Part shown: positions 34,595 to 43,855 of the stretch, piece by piece | Layout: each line of letters begins with the position of its first letter | Position numbering within the stretch: the stretch's first letter is position 1 | Source: JAITVM01 sp031551135 | GTDB taxonomy: Bacteria > Bacillota > Clostridia > Lachnospirales > JAITVM01 | Reading direction: 5' to 3' | DNA: 64,000 nt | Assembly (NCBI GenBank): GCA_031551135.1 | Contig: JAVBOA010000020.1 | Span: forward strand, 121,570 to 185,569 | Made by a program: the position numbers and the translations under genes | Notes under the pieces: model-generated | The model's input: only the letters and a program-made list of their open reading frames with translations | Told to the model about the DNA's origin: nothing | Database searches by the model: none

Positions 34595-37102
34595 TTATTC
34601 CAAAATCTCAATATAACCCTTGTCTCCATTAACTCGGATTTTTTGACCGTCTTTGATTAATTTTGTTGCATTTAAAACTCCGACAACAGCAGGCAGGCCG
34701 TATTCGCGGGTTATTACTGCGCCGTGAGTCATCATGCCGCCGATTTCCGTCACCAAAGCCGAAATTGAAACAAAAACAGGAGTCCAGCTTGGGTCGGTGA
34801 AAGAGGTGATTAAAATATCGCCTTTTTCGATATTCGCTTCTTCTATCGAATTTATAATGCGTGCGCGCCCTTCGGCGATTCCAGCGGAAACTGCCAATCC
34901 GGCAAGCGCGTTGCTTGGAATATCTTTATTATAATTCATAACAGGAACTTCGCCGTCGGAAAAAATTAATCTAGGCGGAGTAAGCTTACGGTACGAAATA
35001 TAATCTTTGCGGCGCTTTTCAATCAAATCATAATCTGGAATCCTTGTTTCAAAAAGCTCTCTCAATTCATCGAAATAAAGGTAATAAATATCATCTGCGG
35101 ATTTTAAAATCCCTTCGTTTTCCAGACGTTTTGCTTCCTTCATTAAATATTTTTTGTAAATATCATAATGGCAAATCCAAAAATATTTCGGATACTCGCG
35201 CGTTCCGACAAAATTTCTAAAAATGCTGATATATTTTTTTAGCTGCTTGGCTTTTGCTTTGCCCATTTTTTCCGAAGCCAAATTCAAAATTTCTCTGATA
35301 CGTTTTTTGGATTCTTTAAAACCTTCATCAAAAGAAGCTTTTCCGTAGCCTTTTGGCAGAGTTCGGATATTTGAAAGAATAACCGGAATTAATTCCGCAG
35401 GGTTCTCTCTGAAACGGGTTTTGCAAATATCGATTTCGCCGGTCGCGCGCATGCCGAATTTTTCCAAAAACTCACTAAAACAATCGGCAACTATTTCACC
35501 GCCGTTTATTTTGCGAAGTTCATCCATAGAAAATTTCTGATTTTCGAAAAAATCGATAACATCGGGGTAATCACGCAGCACATCCGAAAGCTCACTCAAA
35601 GCCAATCCCATTTCGGAAGTGATATTATATTTTACGGATTTCGAAAGCTTATTCGAATAATTATCTTCTCCGGTCAGTTTTTTGCAAATACTGTCTATTC
35701 TTTGGATAGCGTATTGAGTTGCCAAAACCATACCAAAACCCGTAGAATCGTAAACCGCATCCAGCAATTTTTGCTGGTCATCTTTAATAATATCCAAAAC
35801 TTCGCTAGATTCGGCATTTTCGAAACGCTTATCGAGCAATCGGATTTTATTGCGCATTTTTTCAATATATTTATCAATTTCCGATTGGTCGTTTTTTCGG
35901 TATATTCGAACGGCTTCGGTCAGCATAGGCCCCCAATTATTGAATGAGCTAAAACTTCCCGGTCCTTTCGGAACGGACGCAATATATTCTTTTCGGCTCA
36001 GGATTTCATTAATAGCAGAAAAAGTCAAAGAATCCATCGTGCCGAGTTTGGTTTTAATCATTTTCTTGCCGTAGACAGTTTTTAAATCATGCGTAATATC
36101 AATATATAAATGTCCGCCGCTTTCTACCATTTTAAAAAGAGCAATGAATTTCATAAACGAAACGCCCAAAGGGCAAATTGCGTCTGTCATCATTTGCAGA
36201 TGTCCCGCCGAAACAAAAAGACGTTTGAAGCCGTCCGGGCTGTACGGCGGCGGAAAAAGAGCGGTTATCGGGCGAGATTGAACTATATAAAATTTATTTT
36301 TTGCAAAACAATATTCAATATCTTGCGGCGCATGAAAAATTTCCTCAATTTTTTTGCCAATTTTATGCAGTTCGATAATATTTTCTTTTTTAAGCAAATT
36401 TTTGCCTTTTGACTCAAAGCTTATTTTTTTATTGCGTATTTTATAAGTAAAAGGCGTTTTATGTCCGGATACAAGTTCTTCACCAAGACCGGCGACCGAC
36501 TCAATAACGCAAGTATACCGATCGGAGGTCAAAGGGTCTGCTGTAAACATAACTCCGGAAATTTCGGAATCGACCATTTCTTGAACAACTACCGCCAATG
36601 ATAAATTATTTTCATCAAAATTATTTTCTTTTCTGTAAAAAAATGCACGGTCGTTATAAAGCGATGAAAAACATTTTATTATTGCGTCGGGAACATCTTC
36701 GGCGGAAATATTTAAATAAGAATCCTGTTGCCCTGCAAAAGAAGCGTCCGGCAAATCTTCCGCCGTGGCAGACGAGCGAACAGCAAATTTAGTTTCCGCA
36801 GGAAAACGTGAAAGCTCATTTCGAATTAAATTTAATTCCTCGGAATTTTCGTCAAATACTTTTTGTTTTATTTTTTCCCGAATTTCAAGACATAAATCCG
36901 AAATATTTTCAGAGTCTGTTAATTCCAAAACCAGCGGCGATATTAAATCAACGCAGATTTTTTTATAAAGCTCTGTTGTAACGACAAAACCATCGGGTAT
37001 ATTTAATTTGCTAGAATTAATCAAAATACTTAGATTTACGGCTTTTCCGCCGCATAAATTAATATCTTGCGCAGCTTTATCGGCTAAATTAACGATATAC
37101 AA
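34595..37102 (-). CDS. rph: Rifamycin phosphotransferase (RPH) homologue
   Basis: An 835-residue ATP-utilising dikinase-type enzyme starting with TTG seven bases after AGGAGG. Residues about 1-310 are the ATP-grasp domain (GGKAVNLSIL, AVRSSATAEDLPDASFAGQQDSYLN, PQDIEYCFAKNKFYIVQSRPIT). The middle (about 325-750) matches the rifamycin-binding domain of RPH (SAGHLQMMTDAICPLG, YGMRATGEIDICKTRF, GTREYPKYF, LTPPRLIFSDGE). The C-terminal swivel domain has the phosphorylated histidine in MTHGAV (His793, the equivalent of His825 in the Listeria enzyme). The PEP-binding TIM barrel of PEP synthase is missing. RPHs inactivate rifamycins by phosphorylation; here activity is inferred. Monocistronic, with a terminator on each side. 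Confidence 0.85.
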   Translation of the reverse strand: MYIVNLADKAAQDINLCGGKAVNLSILINSSKLNIPDGFVVTTELYKKICVDLISPLVLELTDSENISDLCLEIREKIKQKVFDENSEELNLIRNELSRFPAETKFAVRSSATAEDLPDASFAGQQDSYLNISAEDVPDAIIKCFSSLYNDRAFFYRKENNFDENNLSLAVVVQEMVDSEISGVMFTADPLTSDRYTCVIESVAGLGEELVSGHKTPFTYKIRNKKISFESKGKNLLKKENIIELHKIGKKIEEIFHAPQDIEYCFAKNKFYIVQSRPITALFPPPYSPDGFKRLFVSAGHLQMMTDAICPLGVSFMKFIALFKMVESGGHLYIDITHDLKTVYGKKMIKTKLGTMDSLTFSAINEILSRKEYIASVPKGPGSFSSFNNWGPMLTEAVRIYRKNDQSEIDKYIEKMRNKIRLLDKRFENAESSEVLDIIKDDQQKLLDAVYDSTGFGMVLATQYAIQRIDSICKKLTGEDNYSNKLSKSVKYNITSEMGLALSELSDVLRDYPDVIDFFENQKFSMDELRKINGGEIVADCFSEFLEKFGMRATGEIDICKTRFRENPAELIPVILSNIRTLPKGYGKASFDEGFKESKKRIREILNLASEKMGKAKAKQLKKYISIFRNFVGTREYPKYFWICHYDIYKKYLMKEAKRLENEGILKSADDIYYLYFDELRELFETRIPDYDLIEKRRKDYISYRKLTPPRLIFSDGEVPVMNYNKDIPSNALAGLAVSAGIAEGRARIINSIEEANIEKGDILITSFTDPSWTPVFVSISALVTEIGGMMTHGAVITREYGLPAVVGVLNATKLIKDGQKIRVNGDKGYIEILE

Positions 37103-37233
37103 TTTTATCCTCCTTATTATTTAAGAATAATTTCACTCTAATACCCGATTAAAGACAGTCAAGCTTCGGTCGAGACACTCACTCCGTTCTTGGTTTCAAC
37201 GATTTAATCGGTGATTAGTATTGCTATACTTGC

Positions 37234-37270
37234 AAAAAAAAGCAATCTCAATGCGAGACTGCTTTTTTTT
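37234..37270. terminator. Intrinsic terminator of the lipoprotein gene
   Basis: AAAAAAAGCAATCTC pairs with GAGACTGCTTTTTTT. With a T-run on both strands, it stops the minus-strand lipoprotein transcript before the rifamycin phosphotransferase unit. Confidence 0.8.
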
Positions 37271-37310
37271 AAAGTTAAAAGAATTTGAGCTGAAAGCCAA
37301 TCTCTTTTTT

Positions 37311-37420
37311 TACTATTTTCATTATAAGGATAGAAAAAAATATTTCATTTCGCGCTTGAAGCCTGCGCGAAACGCTCCGCTGTGAAAGATTTTTTTCTAC
37401 TTATCAAAATGAAAATAGTA
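37311..37420 (+). repeat. Family A miniature inverted-repeat element, full copy 6
   Basis: 110 bp, forward orientation, ends TACTATTTTC / GAAAATAGTA; placed eight bases after the end of the lipoprotein gene. Confidence 0.88.
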
Positions 37421-37427
37421 GTATATC

Positions 37428-38015
37428 TTAAAAAAGTTTATTATCGATTATTGTGTAATTAACCCTGTGCAAATATAGTGACTTTCCATCGATATTAATA
37501 CGCGTCATTTTCGGTAAATCGCCGGGCACTGTCGCATAAACAGAATCGCCTTTATATATGCAGATTGGTTTTCCCAATTGCGAATATATAATGATTGTAC
37601 GTTTTTTACCGGTAATATTTTCAAAATTATTCAGCATTTTATCTATCGGCATGTATCCGATTGCTGAGGAAGAATTTATACTTTCCAATTCCTCAAAGCC
37701 GGCGACTTTATCAATTCCTGCTTCTTCGAAAATCAATGTATTTCCAACCGTCAAAACCTGATTTCCGTCAATAGTAATATCCAATACGGAATTAATAACT
37801 TTTTCGCCTTCATCAGTAATTTCAGGTTGATAAGGTTCGATATCGATTCTGCTGCCTTGGATATCAAAAGTTAAATTACCTTCATTATCAAATTGATAAA
37901 TTGTGTATGAATTACCCAAAAGTGTACCTTTTGTTGTGGAGACAAAATCCGAAATAGCCGCACAGCCGCTCAAAGAAAAAATCAGAGCAAAAATAATTAT
38001 AATATATTTTTTCAT
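37428..38015 (-). CDS. Small lipoprotein, DUF5052-like
   Basis: A 195-residue exported lipoprotein with a signal ending in LSGCAA. The mature part starts TTKGTLLGNSYTIYQFDNEGNLTFDIQGSRIDIEP, a pattern I associate with the DUF5052 family of clostridial and lactobacillal lipoproteins of unknown role. The remainder is beta-rich (INIDGKSLYLHRVNYTII at the end). The ATG follows AGAGGTGTTG. No partner gene is suggested by its position upstream of a repeat and terminator. Family assignment is moderate. Confidence 0.6.
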   Translation of the reverse strand: MKKYIIIIFALIFSLSGCAAISDFVSTTKGTLLGNSYTIYQFDNEGNLTFDIQGSRIDIEPYQPEITDEGEKVINSVLDITIDGNQVLTVGNTLIFEEAGIDKVAGFEELESINSSSAIGYMPIDKMLNNFENITGKKRTIIIYSQLGKPICIYKGDSVYATVPGDLPKMTRINIDGKSLYLHRVNYTIIDNKLF

Positions 38016-38044
38016 TTCAACACCTCTTAAATTTATAGCGATTT

Positions 38045-38077
38045 GGTTTTTTTCTATCCTTTATACTGAAAATAGTA
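38045..38077 (-). repeat. Family A one-ended relic
   Basis: GTTTTTTTCTATCCTTTATA followed by CTGAAAATAGTA equals one end of the element; the other half is missing. It lies in the lipoprotein gene's upstream region and may influence its promoter. Confidence 0.55.
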
Positions 38078-38165
38078 TAAGAAAATCAAAATGCTCTAAA
38101 CCAATATACGCAATTACCAAAAAAGAGTATGTGACTATATTCGGCAAAAACTAAAAAGCTGCAGA

Positions 38166-39551
38166 TTAATCCTTGTATTTATTGATTGATTTATAATTAA
38201 ATTTAAGTCTTCGCTGCCTATATCTTCTACGCAAAACGAAATACATAATTATTCTGACAATCAGAAAAATGACTAAAAATGCTAACGGAATAAATAAAAG
38301 ATATTTCGGCATTCCGGATAAAAAAGACGCTTCATCATTTTTTGCGGGAGCCATTGATTGAGAAATCACGGTATCGCTGTTTGTTTTTTCTTCTGTTTTT
38401 GGAATTTCCACAGTGTTTGAGGCAAAAATATCAATTTCGGCAAGTTTGATATCTTCATATTGGACTTTCAATTTTCCGAGAATTTCATCTTTTTTAACTG
38501 ATTTATTTAATTCACTATTCAAATTATCGATGATTTCTATTTTGTTTTTATCAATATTTTTGGGCAAACTCAAATAAATATCATCATTAATATAAGTCTC
38601 GACATATCCGACATTATTTCCGTCATTATCTTTTATATTTATCTTCTTATTAAAAATACCGGCAGAGAGAATTTTCTGGTTTTCAAAAAGCTCAAAGCCG
38701 TAATTAAATAAATTAATTGTATCTTTATAAGTGTTGCTTTTATCATCTTTCAAAACAACACAAATCAACGAGAGGTCATTTTTTTCGGAATAAGTAACTA
38801 AAGTATGTTTAGCTTCATCGGTATATCCTGTTTTTCCGCCGACACAATATTCATAATTATAAGCCGAGCTTGGAATTATCATTTTATTGGAATTATAAAG
38901 CACTCTCTGTTCGGGTTGCCGCTCGGTAGGCGGAATATTATAATTTAAGGTAGAAATATATTTTAAAAATTCAGGATGCTTAACACATTCCTTCATTATC
39001 ATAGCCATATCAAAAGCTGTTGTATAGTGGTTTTCGTCGTGCAGACCGTGAGGATTTAAAAAATTAGTGTTTTTTGCGCCCAATTCTTTTGCCCGTTCGG
39101 TCATTCTCTTTGCGAAATTTTCAGTAGTGCCCGAAACATATTCTGCAACAGCGTTGGAAACCTCATTCGCAGAAGCCAGAAAAATCGCATAAAGACATTC
39201 ATTCATCGAAAGTGTTTCGTTATCATTCATAGCAATGTGGCTTGAACCCGGCGGTAAGGAAAAGACCGCATTTTGAGACATAATGACTCTTTGGTCATAA
39301 TTTCCGTTTGCGTACTCGATTGCTAAAAGTCCGGTCATTATTTTAGTAATGCTTGCAGGATAATTTTTTGCGTTAGCGTTTTTTTCATAAACAACAAGGC
39401 CCGTTTTAGCGTCAATCAAAATTGCAGATTCCGCAAAAATTTCAGGAGGACCGGAGCTGAGATTTTTTACAGATTCTGCGGATACTATAGAAAAATTACT
39501 TAAAAGCGTATATAATACAATAAATAAGATGTATAATTTTTTTCTTTTCAT
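38166..39551 (-). CDS. D-alanyl-D-alanine carboxypeptidase, DacF/PBP5-like
   Basis: A 461-residue S11-family penicillin-binding protein that trims the terminal D-alanine from wall peptides. A signal peptide precedes residue 30. The catalytic motifs are SITK (nucleophile serine), SAN (in LASANEVSNAV) and KTG (in VGGKTGYTDEA). The PBP5 C-terminal domain follows, then, unusually for an amphipathic-anchor type, a clear membrane segment (YLLFIPLAFLVIFLIVRIIMYFVL) with a basic tail, so it is anchored by a real C-terminal helix. The ATG follows AAGGAGC. Paralogues with DacF roles act in sporulation; which one this is cannot be told. Confidence 0.9.
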   Translation of the reverse strand: MKRKKLYILFIVLYTLLSNFSIVSAESVKNLSSGPPEIFAESAILIDAKTGLVVYEKNANAKNYPASITKIMTGLLAIEYANGNYDQRVIMSQNAVFSLPPGSSHIAMNDNETLSMNECLYAIFLASANEVSNAVAEYVSGTTENFAKRMTERAKELGAKNTNFLNPHGLHDENHYTTAFDMAMIMKECVKHPEFLKYISTLNYNIPPTERQPEQRVLYNSNKMIIPSSAYNYEYCVGGKTGYTDEAKHTLVTYSEKNDLSLICVVLKDDKSNTYKDTINLFNYGFELFENQKILSAGIFNKKINIKDNDGNNVGYVETYINDDIYLSLPKNIDKNKIEIIDNLNSELNKSVKKDEILGKLKVQYEDIKLAEIDIFASNTVEIPKTEEKTNSDTVISQSMAPAKNDEASFLSGMPKYLLFIPLAFLVIFLIVRIIMYFVLRRRYRQRRLKFNYKSINKYKD

Positions 39552-39675
39552 AACTTAAGCTCCTTACAATGCATGTGAATATTGTGCCATTCTTAACAAT
39601 GCTTCATTTTGTAAATGGTTCAAAATAAATACTTATTTTCTTTTTTACAACAAAATTCTATCTACACTTTCTAAT

Positions 39676-39703
39676 TATAGCATAAATTTTTTATAATGCT
39701 ATA
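39676..39703. repeat. Palindrome resembling joined family B ends
   Basis: TATAGCAT-N12-ATGCTATA. The outer TATAGCAT equals the family B outer end, so this may be a fully deleted family B copy; it may instead simply be a promoter-region palindrome. Confidence 0.4.
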
Positions 39704-39803
39704 CAGATAATTAATAGAAATTTAAATACTCTGTAATATATTTTATCATTAAGAAATATTTTTGGCATAATTTCCATAATTTATACAAAAAAATTTGATT
39801 TTA

Positions 39804-39840
39804 TACTATTTCCATTCCAAGGGATTGAAAAAAATGTAAT
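39804..39840 (+). repeat. Family A one-ended relic
   Basis: TACTATTTCCATTCCAAGGG followed by ATTGAAAAAAATGTAAT corresponds to the left end of the element without the rest. Confidence 0.5.
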
Positions 39841-39864
39841 ACCATTAATTCACGAACAAGATAA

Positions 39865-39897
39865 ACTGACGAACGAAAATCTAATCGTCCGTCAGTA
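39865..39897. other. Hairpin before comEA containing the shared motif
   Basis: ACTGACGAACGA pairs with TCGTCCGTCAGT (one mismatch). Its right half, AATCTAATCGTCCGTCAGT, recurs at 20839-20860. It ends 17 bases before the comEA start, overlapping the leader just upstream of the ribosome binding site, so it could regulate translation or terminate upstream transcription. Confidence 0.45.
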
Positions 39898-39914
39898 TAA
39901 ATAGGGGGAATAAC

Positions 39915-40532
39915 ATGGATGTTAAAAAACAACTGATTTTTATTATTTCCATAATATTCATTTTTTTATTCGGATTGGCCTACAAAATTTTGAATATCAG
40001 TCCGGAATTAACACAGGGCAGTAATATTTTGACAAAAACAAATGAGAAAGTATTTGTAGAAAAATTACAGGCAGAAGAAAATATTGAGCCCGAGGCAGAA
40101 GAAAATATTTTTGTATATATAGCCGGAGAGGTTGTTTCTCCGGATGTCTATAAGCTGAAAAGCAACAGCAGAATGATAGAGCTTGTAGAAGCGGCCGGAG
40201 GCTTCACGGAGAGCGCCGAAACCAAAAATATAAATCTTGCTCAAAAATTAGTAGATGAGCAATATGTTTATGTTCCTAAACTCGGAGATGATTTGGATAA
40301 TTTTCAAAATAATCCTATCGCAAACAATACTACTAATGGTAAAATAGACATTAATACCGCTGATAAACAGACGTTAATGGAAATTCCGTCTATCGGCGAA
40401 ACTTTGTCTCAGTCTATAATCGATTATCGGGAAACAAACGGCAAATTTATGAATATTGAAGAATTGAAAAATGTTGACCGAATCGGTGATAAGACTTTTG
40501 AGCGGATTCGAGAATATGTTTTCGTTAAATGA
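39915..40532 (+). CDS. comEA: Competence DNA receptor ComEA
   Basis: A 205-residue membrane-anchored DNA-binding protein. The N-terminal membrane segment is IFIISIIFIFLFGLAYKIL. An SLBB domain (about residues 72-130: VYIAGEVVSPDVYKLKSNSRMIELVEAAGGF) leads to a helix-hairpin-helix pair (KIDINTADKQTLMEIPSIGETLSQSIIDYRETNGKF), which grips incoming double-stranded DNA. Length and order match ComEA. The ATG follows ATAGGGGG. comEC is 3.4 kb downstream, separated from it by the two-component system and GerMN genes rather than adjacent as usual. Confidence 0.92.
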   Translation: MDVKKQLIFIISIIFIFLFGLAYKILNISPELTQGSNILTKTNEKVFVEKLQAEENIEPEAEENIFVYIAGEVVSPDVYKLKSNSRMIELVEAAGGFTESAETKNINLAQKLVDEQYVYVPKLGDDLDNFQNNPIANNTTNGKIDINTADKQTLMEIPSIGETLSQSIIDYRETNGKFMNIEELKNVDRIGDKTFERIREYVFVK

Positions 40533-40584
40533 AGCACTTTAGATACGGGAATAATTATAATTTTTATATAGAAAGGCGAGAAAA

Positions 40585-41274
40585 ATGGCATATAAAGTAT
40601 TGGTAGTTGATGATGAAAAATCTATTGTAAAAGGAATAAAATTCAGCCTTTTGCAGGATGGCATGGAAGTAGATGCCGCTTATGACGGCGAAGAGGCGCT
40701 AAAGCTTGCGAAGGAAAACAGCTATTCGCTTATAGTTTTGGATGTAATGCTTCCTAAAATAGACGGGCTGCAGGTTTGCCAGCAAATTCGCGAATTTAGC
40801 AGTGTGCCGATAATTATGGTCACGGCAAAAGGCGAGGATATGGATAAAATAATGGGGCTGGAATTCGGGGCTGATGATTATATAACAAAGCCGTTTAATA
40901 TTTTGGAATTAAAGGCAAGAATTAAGGCGATTTTAAGACGCTCTGTAAAAAAAGTAAGCACTGTTGAAGAAGATAATAAAATAATAAAAATCCGGGAATT
41001 GCAGATAGATACAAATTCCAGACGAGTTTTTTTGAAAGAAAAAGAAACGAATCTTACAGCAAAGGAATTTGACTTATTGGAGCTTTTGATGGAAAACCCC
41101 GGAAAAGTATATGACCGTGAAGCACTTTTAAATACTGTTTGGGGATATGATTATCCCGGCGACGCAAGAACAGTTGATGTTCATATTAGACGGCTCAGAG
41201 AAAAAATAGAAGATAATCCAAGCGAACCATCTTATATTCATACTAAATGGGGAGTTGGCTACTATTTCCAATAA
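40585..41274 (+). CDS. OmpR/PhoB-family response regulator, WalR-like
   Basis: A 229-residue regulator. The receiver domain has DDEKSI acidic pocket residues, the phospho-acceptor Asp53 (LIVLDVMLPK), VTAKGED and the lysine of ITKPFN. The C-terminal winged helix includes LTAKEFDLLELLMENPGKVYDREALL and VDVHIRRLREKIEDNPSEPSYIHTKWGVGYYF. Sequence style and partnering with a HAMP-type kinase suggest the WalR (YycF) group controlling wall metabolism, but the classical downstream yycH/yycI are absent. The ATG follows GAAAGGCGAG. The kinase frame overlaps its end by 20 bases. Confidence 0.9.
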   Translation: MAYKVLVVDDEKSIVKGIKFSLLQDGMEVDAAYDGEEALKLAKENSYSLIVLDVMLPKIDGLQVCQQIREFSSVPIIMVTAKGEDMDKIMGLEFGADDYITKPFNILELKARIKAILRRSVKKVSTVEEDNKIIKIRELQIDTNSRRVFLKEKETNLTAKEFDLLELLMENPGKVYDREALLNTVWGYDYPGDARTVDVHIRRLREKIEDNPSEPSYIHTKWGVGYYFQ

Positions 41275-42817
41275 AATTGCTGAATTTTTACAAAACAGAA
41301 GAATTGTACAGTTTATTAACGAAAAAATCTCCATGCCGAAAAGACATGAATTTTTTGGAAAAAAAATGTTTTTCGGCATTAGGATTAAGCTGGTTATAAG
41401 CTTTTTATTGATAAGTATCGGTCCGCTTTTGCTCTGTACTGTTATTATTATAAACAACTTAAGCAAGTCTTTTTCGGAGCGCACCGGAAACGAATATCTA
41501 CGAAGAGCGAATATTTGGGTTAACCAATTAAGCCCCGAATATTTTACAAATGAAAGTGAGAGGACTTTTTTTAATAAAACGATTGATACCGAAACAAAAA
41601 GAGAAATGCATGAAAACGATAAAACCGTTTATCGGCTTTTTGTTTTCGATACAAAATGTAATATTTTATTCGATTCCAATGGAACGGCAACTAATAGAAC
41701 TTATGTTGTTCCGGAAGTTCTTTCTGCTTTTGCAAACAAAACCGCAATCGAAGTTTATAAAGAAAACGAAACGATTTATGTTGCAAGCAGAGTTATGAAC
41801 GGGAAAAATGTAATCGGTGCGGTTCTGATTGTGGCTTCGGCAAATTTGGATTTTGCTATGCTCGACGAAATAACCCGAAATCTTATTTTAATTATAGGTA
41901 TGGTTGGCATTATCGTAACTTTTCTAGTGTTTTTTAATACCAAAATTATAATATCTCCGTTAAAAAACTTTCTGGAAGCCGTTGAGCGGATTTCTGAAGG
42001 CAGATTCGATGAAAGAATAGAGCTTAAAGGTCACGACGAATTTACTATGCTTGCGGAATCGTTTAATAATATGACCGAGCAATTGGAGCGCGTGGAAAAA
42101 ACCAGAGAAGAATTTGTGTCAAATGTAAGCCACGAATTAAAAACGCCGCTCAGCTCTATGAAAGTCCTGTCGGATGCTATTTTGATTCAGGAAGATGTTG
42201 ATATGAGCGTTTATAAGGAGTTCTTGCAGGACATTAATTCGGAAGTCGACCGTATGACGAATATTATAAACGATTTGCTGAATGTAGTTAAGCTCAACCA
42301 AGGTGAGTCGGGGCTTAATATTCAATCCATCGATTTATTGAAAATGGTGACGGATATATTAAAAAGGCTTTTTCCTTTGGCCGAGCAGAAGAAAATTAAA
42401 ATTATTTTAAATGAAGTCAAGCAAAAAATAGTTGTTGATTTAGACGAAGTAAAGATGACATTGGCCGTTTCTAATCTAATAGAAAACGCTATTAAATATA
42501 CAGAACCGGAGGGAATTGTAAAAATATCTCTCGAACAAGACCATATGCATGCTTTTATTTCGATACAAGATACGGGATTAGGTATCAGCGAAGAAGACCA
42601 GACAAAAGTATTTAACCGATTTTACCGTGTAGATAAAACGCGTGACCGCGAAACAGGCGGCACGGGTCTGGGGCTTGCTATAACTCACTCAACAGTATTG
42701 ATACACAACGGATCTATAAAATTGACCAGTAAATTAGGCGAAGGTTCAACATTTTTAATACGTATTCCGCTTACTTACCAAGCGAATATCGAAAATGTGA
42801 AAAAGTCCTATAAATAG
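41255..42817 (+). CDS. Sensor histidine kinase, WalK-like
   Basis: A 520-residue membrane kinase. The start is uncertain: the frame opens at TTG 41255, inside the regulator gene and almost touching GGGGAG; an ATT a few codons on or the ATG at 41333 are alternatives. A membrane helix (about residues 47-68), an extracellular domain of about 140 residues, a second helix (about 208-230) and a HAMP linker lead to the HisKA box SNVSHELKTPLSSM (His293). The HATPase domain shows NLIENAIKYT, DTGLGIS and GTGLGLAI. No PAS domain is seen between HAMP and HisKA, unlike Bacillus WalK. It surely works with the upstream regulator. Confidence 0.88.
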   Translation: MATISNKIAEFLQNRRIVQFINEKISMPKRHEFFGKKMFFGIRIKLVISFLLISIGPLLLCTVIIINNLSKSFSERTGNEYLRRANIWVNQLSPEYFTNESERTFFNKTIDTETKREMHENDKTVYRLFVFDTKCNILFDSNGTATNRTYVVPEVLSAFANKTAIEVYKENETIYVASRVMNGKNVIGAVLIVASANLDFAMLDEITRNLILIIGMVGIIVTFLVFFNTKIIISPLKNFLEAVERISEGRFDERIELKGHDEFTMLAESFNNMTEQLERVEKTREEFVSNVSHELKTPLSSMKVLSDAILIQEDVDMSVYKEFLQDINSEVDRMTNIINDLLNVVKLNQGESGLNIQSIDLLKMVTDILKRLFPLAEQKKIKIILNEVKQKIVVDLDEVKMTLAVSNLIENAIKYTEPEGIVKISLEQDHMHAFISIQDTGLGISEEDQTKVFNRFYRVDKTRDRETGGTGLGLAITHSTVLIHNGSIKLTSKLGEGSTFLIRIPLTYQANIENVKKSYK

Positions 42818-42831
42818 CAGAGGTGAAACGA

Positions 42832-43800
42832 TTGAACAAAAAACAAATGCTGATTGTTTTGGTTATAGTAACTTTGGTTTCTTTGTCCACAATTTTCTTT
42901 TATATGTATTTAAACAGTCCGGAAGGATATATAGATACGACTTTATATTATACAGACAACGAGACGTATTTTTTGGTTAAGGAAAACCGAATGATTAAGA
43001 AAACCGATAATAAAAGGGAATTAATCGAGTCTATTTTTCGGGAAATAAAAAAACCGCCCAAAAAGGCTTCGCTTTCGTCGCCTTGGCCGGCTAATATAAA
43101 TATAAATTCCTTTGATTTGCCCGGTAATGGAGAATTGATTGTTTCTTTCGCGGAATCTTATAATGACTTGGATGCGATACAAGAAGTCCTATTGCGCTCT
43201 TCGCTTGCCAAAACAATTTTGGATACTCCCGAATGTGGAATTTCAAATGTTTATTTTGAAGTAGGAACAAAACCGGTCATTGTTGGAAACGATAAGGAAA
43301 TGACGGCGTTTAATAATAAAAATATTGTGCTTTGCCCAAAAATCGAGCCGGTCGGGACTACGAACAAAAAAGTCAAATTGTATTTTATTGATTCGGAGGC
43401 TAAAAAATTAGTTCCGATTGAGCGTGATATTGAGGTTAAAGGCGTTAAGCAAGACGGAAGATGCGTTATCGAGGAATTAATGAAAGGTCCGATTGAAGAC
43501 CCGGAGAATTTATCCAAGGTTTTTACCGTAAATGTTGGAATTAAAGATTTTTCGAAGCCGGCAAACCAAAATACTTGTTATGTCGAATTTGATCAAGAGT
43601 TTAATACAATGTTCTCCTCTGACCCGGAAATCGCGCGTTTGCAGCTTTATGCGATTATAAATTCATTGACCGCATTGCCGGAAACTAAGCTGGTTAAAAT
43701 TTTTGTCAACAACAACGGAAAAGTTGGAACACCGGAAATTGTAGGTGATTTTAATTTTGATGAACCTTTTGAAGAAAATAAAGCTTTGATTATGGAATAA
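42832..43800 (+). CDS. GerMN-domain protein
   Basis: A 322-residue exported protein with an N-terminal membrane anchor (MLIVLVIVTLVSLSTIFFYM). TTG 42832 is preferred because GAGGTG lies six bases before it; the GTG at 42823 is part of that site. Two GerMN units are visible: one near residues 35-140 (TLYYTDNETYFLVKENRMI... ELIVSFAESYNDL) and one near 185-305 (KLYFIDSEAKKLVPIERDI... MKGPIEDPENLSKVF... CYVEFDQEFNTMF). GerM proteins act in spore cortex and germination or, in the LpqB group, beside two-component kinases. Placement directly after the kinase gene (14 bases) suggests an accessory role in that signalling unit. Confidence 0.85.
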   Translation: MNKKQMLIVLVIVTLVSLSTIFFYMYLNSPEGYIDTTLYYTDNETYFLVKENRMIKKTDNKRELIESIFREIKKPPKKASLSSPWPANININSFDLPGNGELIVSFAESYNDLDAIQEVLLRSSLAKTILDTPECGISNVYFEVGTKPVIVGNDKEMTAFNNKNIVLCPKIEPVGTTNKKVKLYFIDSEAKKLVPIERDIEVKGVKQDGRCVIEELMKGPIEDPENLSKVFTVNVGIKDFSKPANQNTCYVEFDQEFNTMFSSDPEIARLQLYAIINSLTALPETKLVKIFVNNNGKVGTPEIVGDFNFDEPFEENKALIME

Positions 43801-43806
43801 GAAAGA

Positions 43807-43842
43807 TTTCCCGCAATTGTTTCGGTTGCGGGAAAAATTTTT
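43807..43842 (+). terminator. Intrinsic terminator after the GerMN gene
   Basis: TTTCCCGCAA / TTGCGGGAAA, a perfect 10-bp stem with a nine-base loop, followed by AATTTTTCC. Confidence 0.85.
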
Positions 43843-43855
43843 CCGCTGAAAGCTG

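Larger units (their letters stand above)
39552..39914. other. Divergent intergenic region between dacF-like and comEA
   Basis: No gene is supported in 363 bases. It holds a palindrome (39676-39703), a family A relic and a hairpin (listed separately), and must contain both divergent promoters. The minus-strand TGCTATAAT near 39669-39678 is an extended -10 candidate for the carboxypeptidase. Confidence 0.5.

Noticed and set aside
34595..37102. Phosphoenolpyruvate synthase
   Set aside because: There is no C-terminal PEP-binding TIM barrel, the histidine domain is at the extreme C-terminus, and the middle matches the rifamycin-binding domain.
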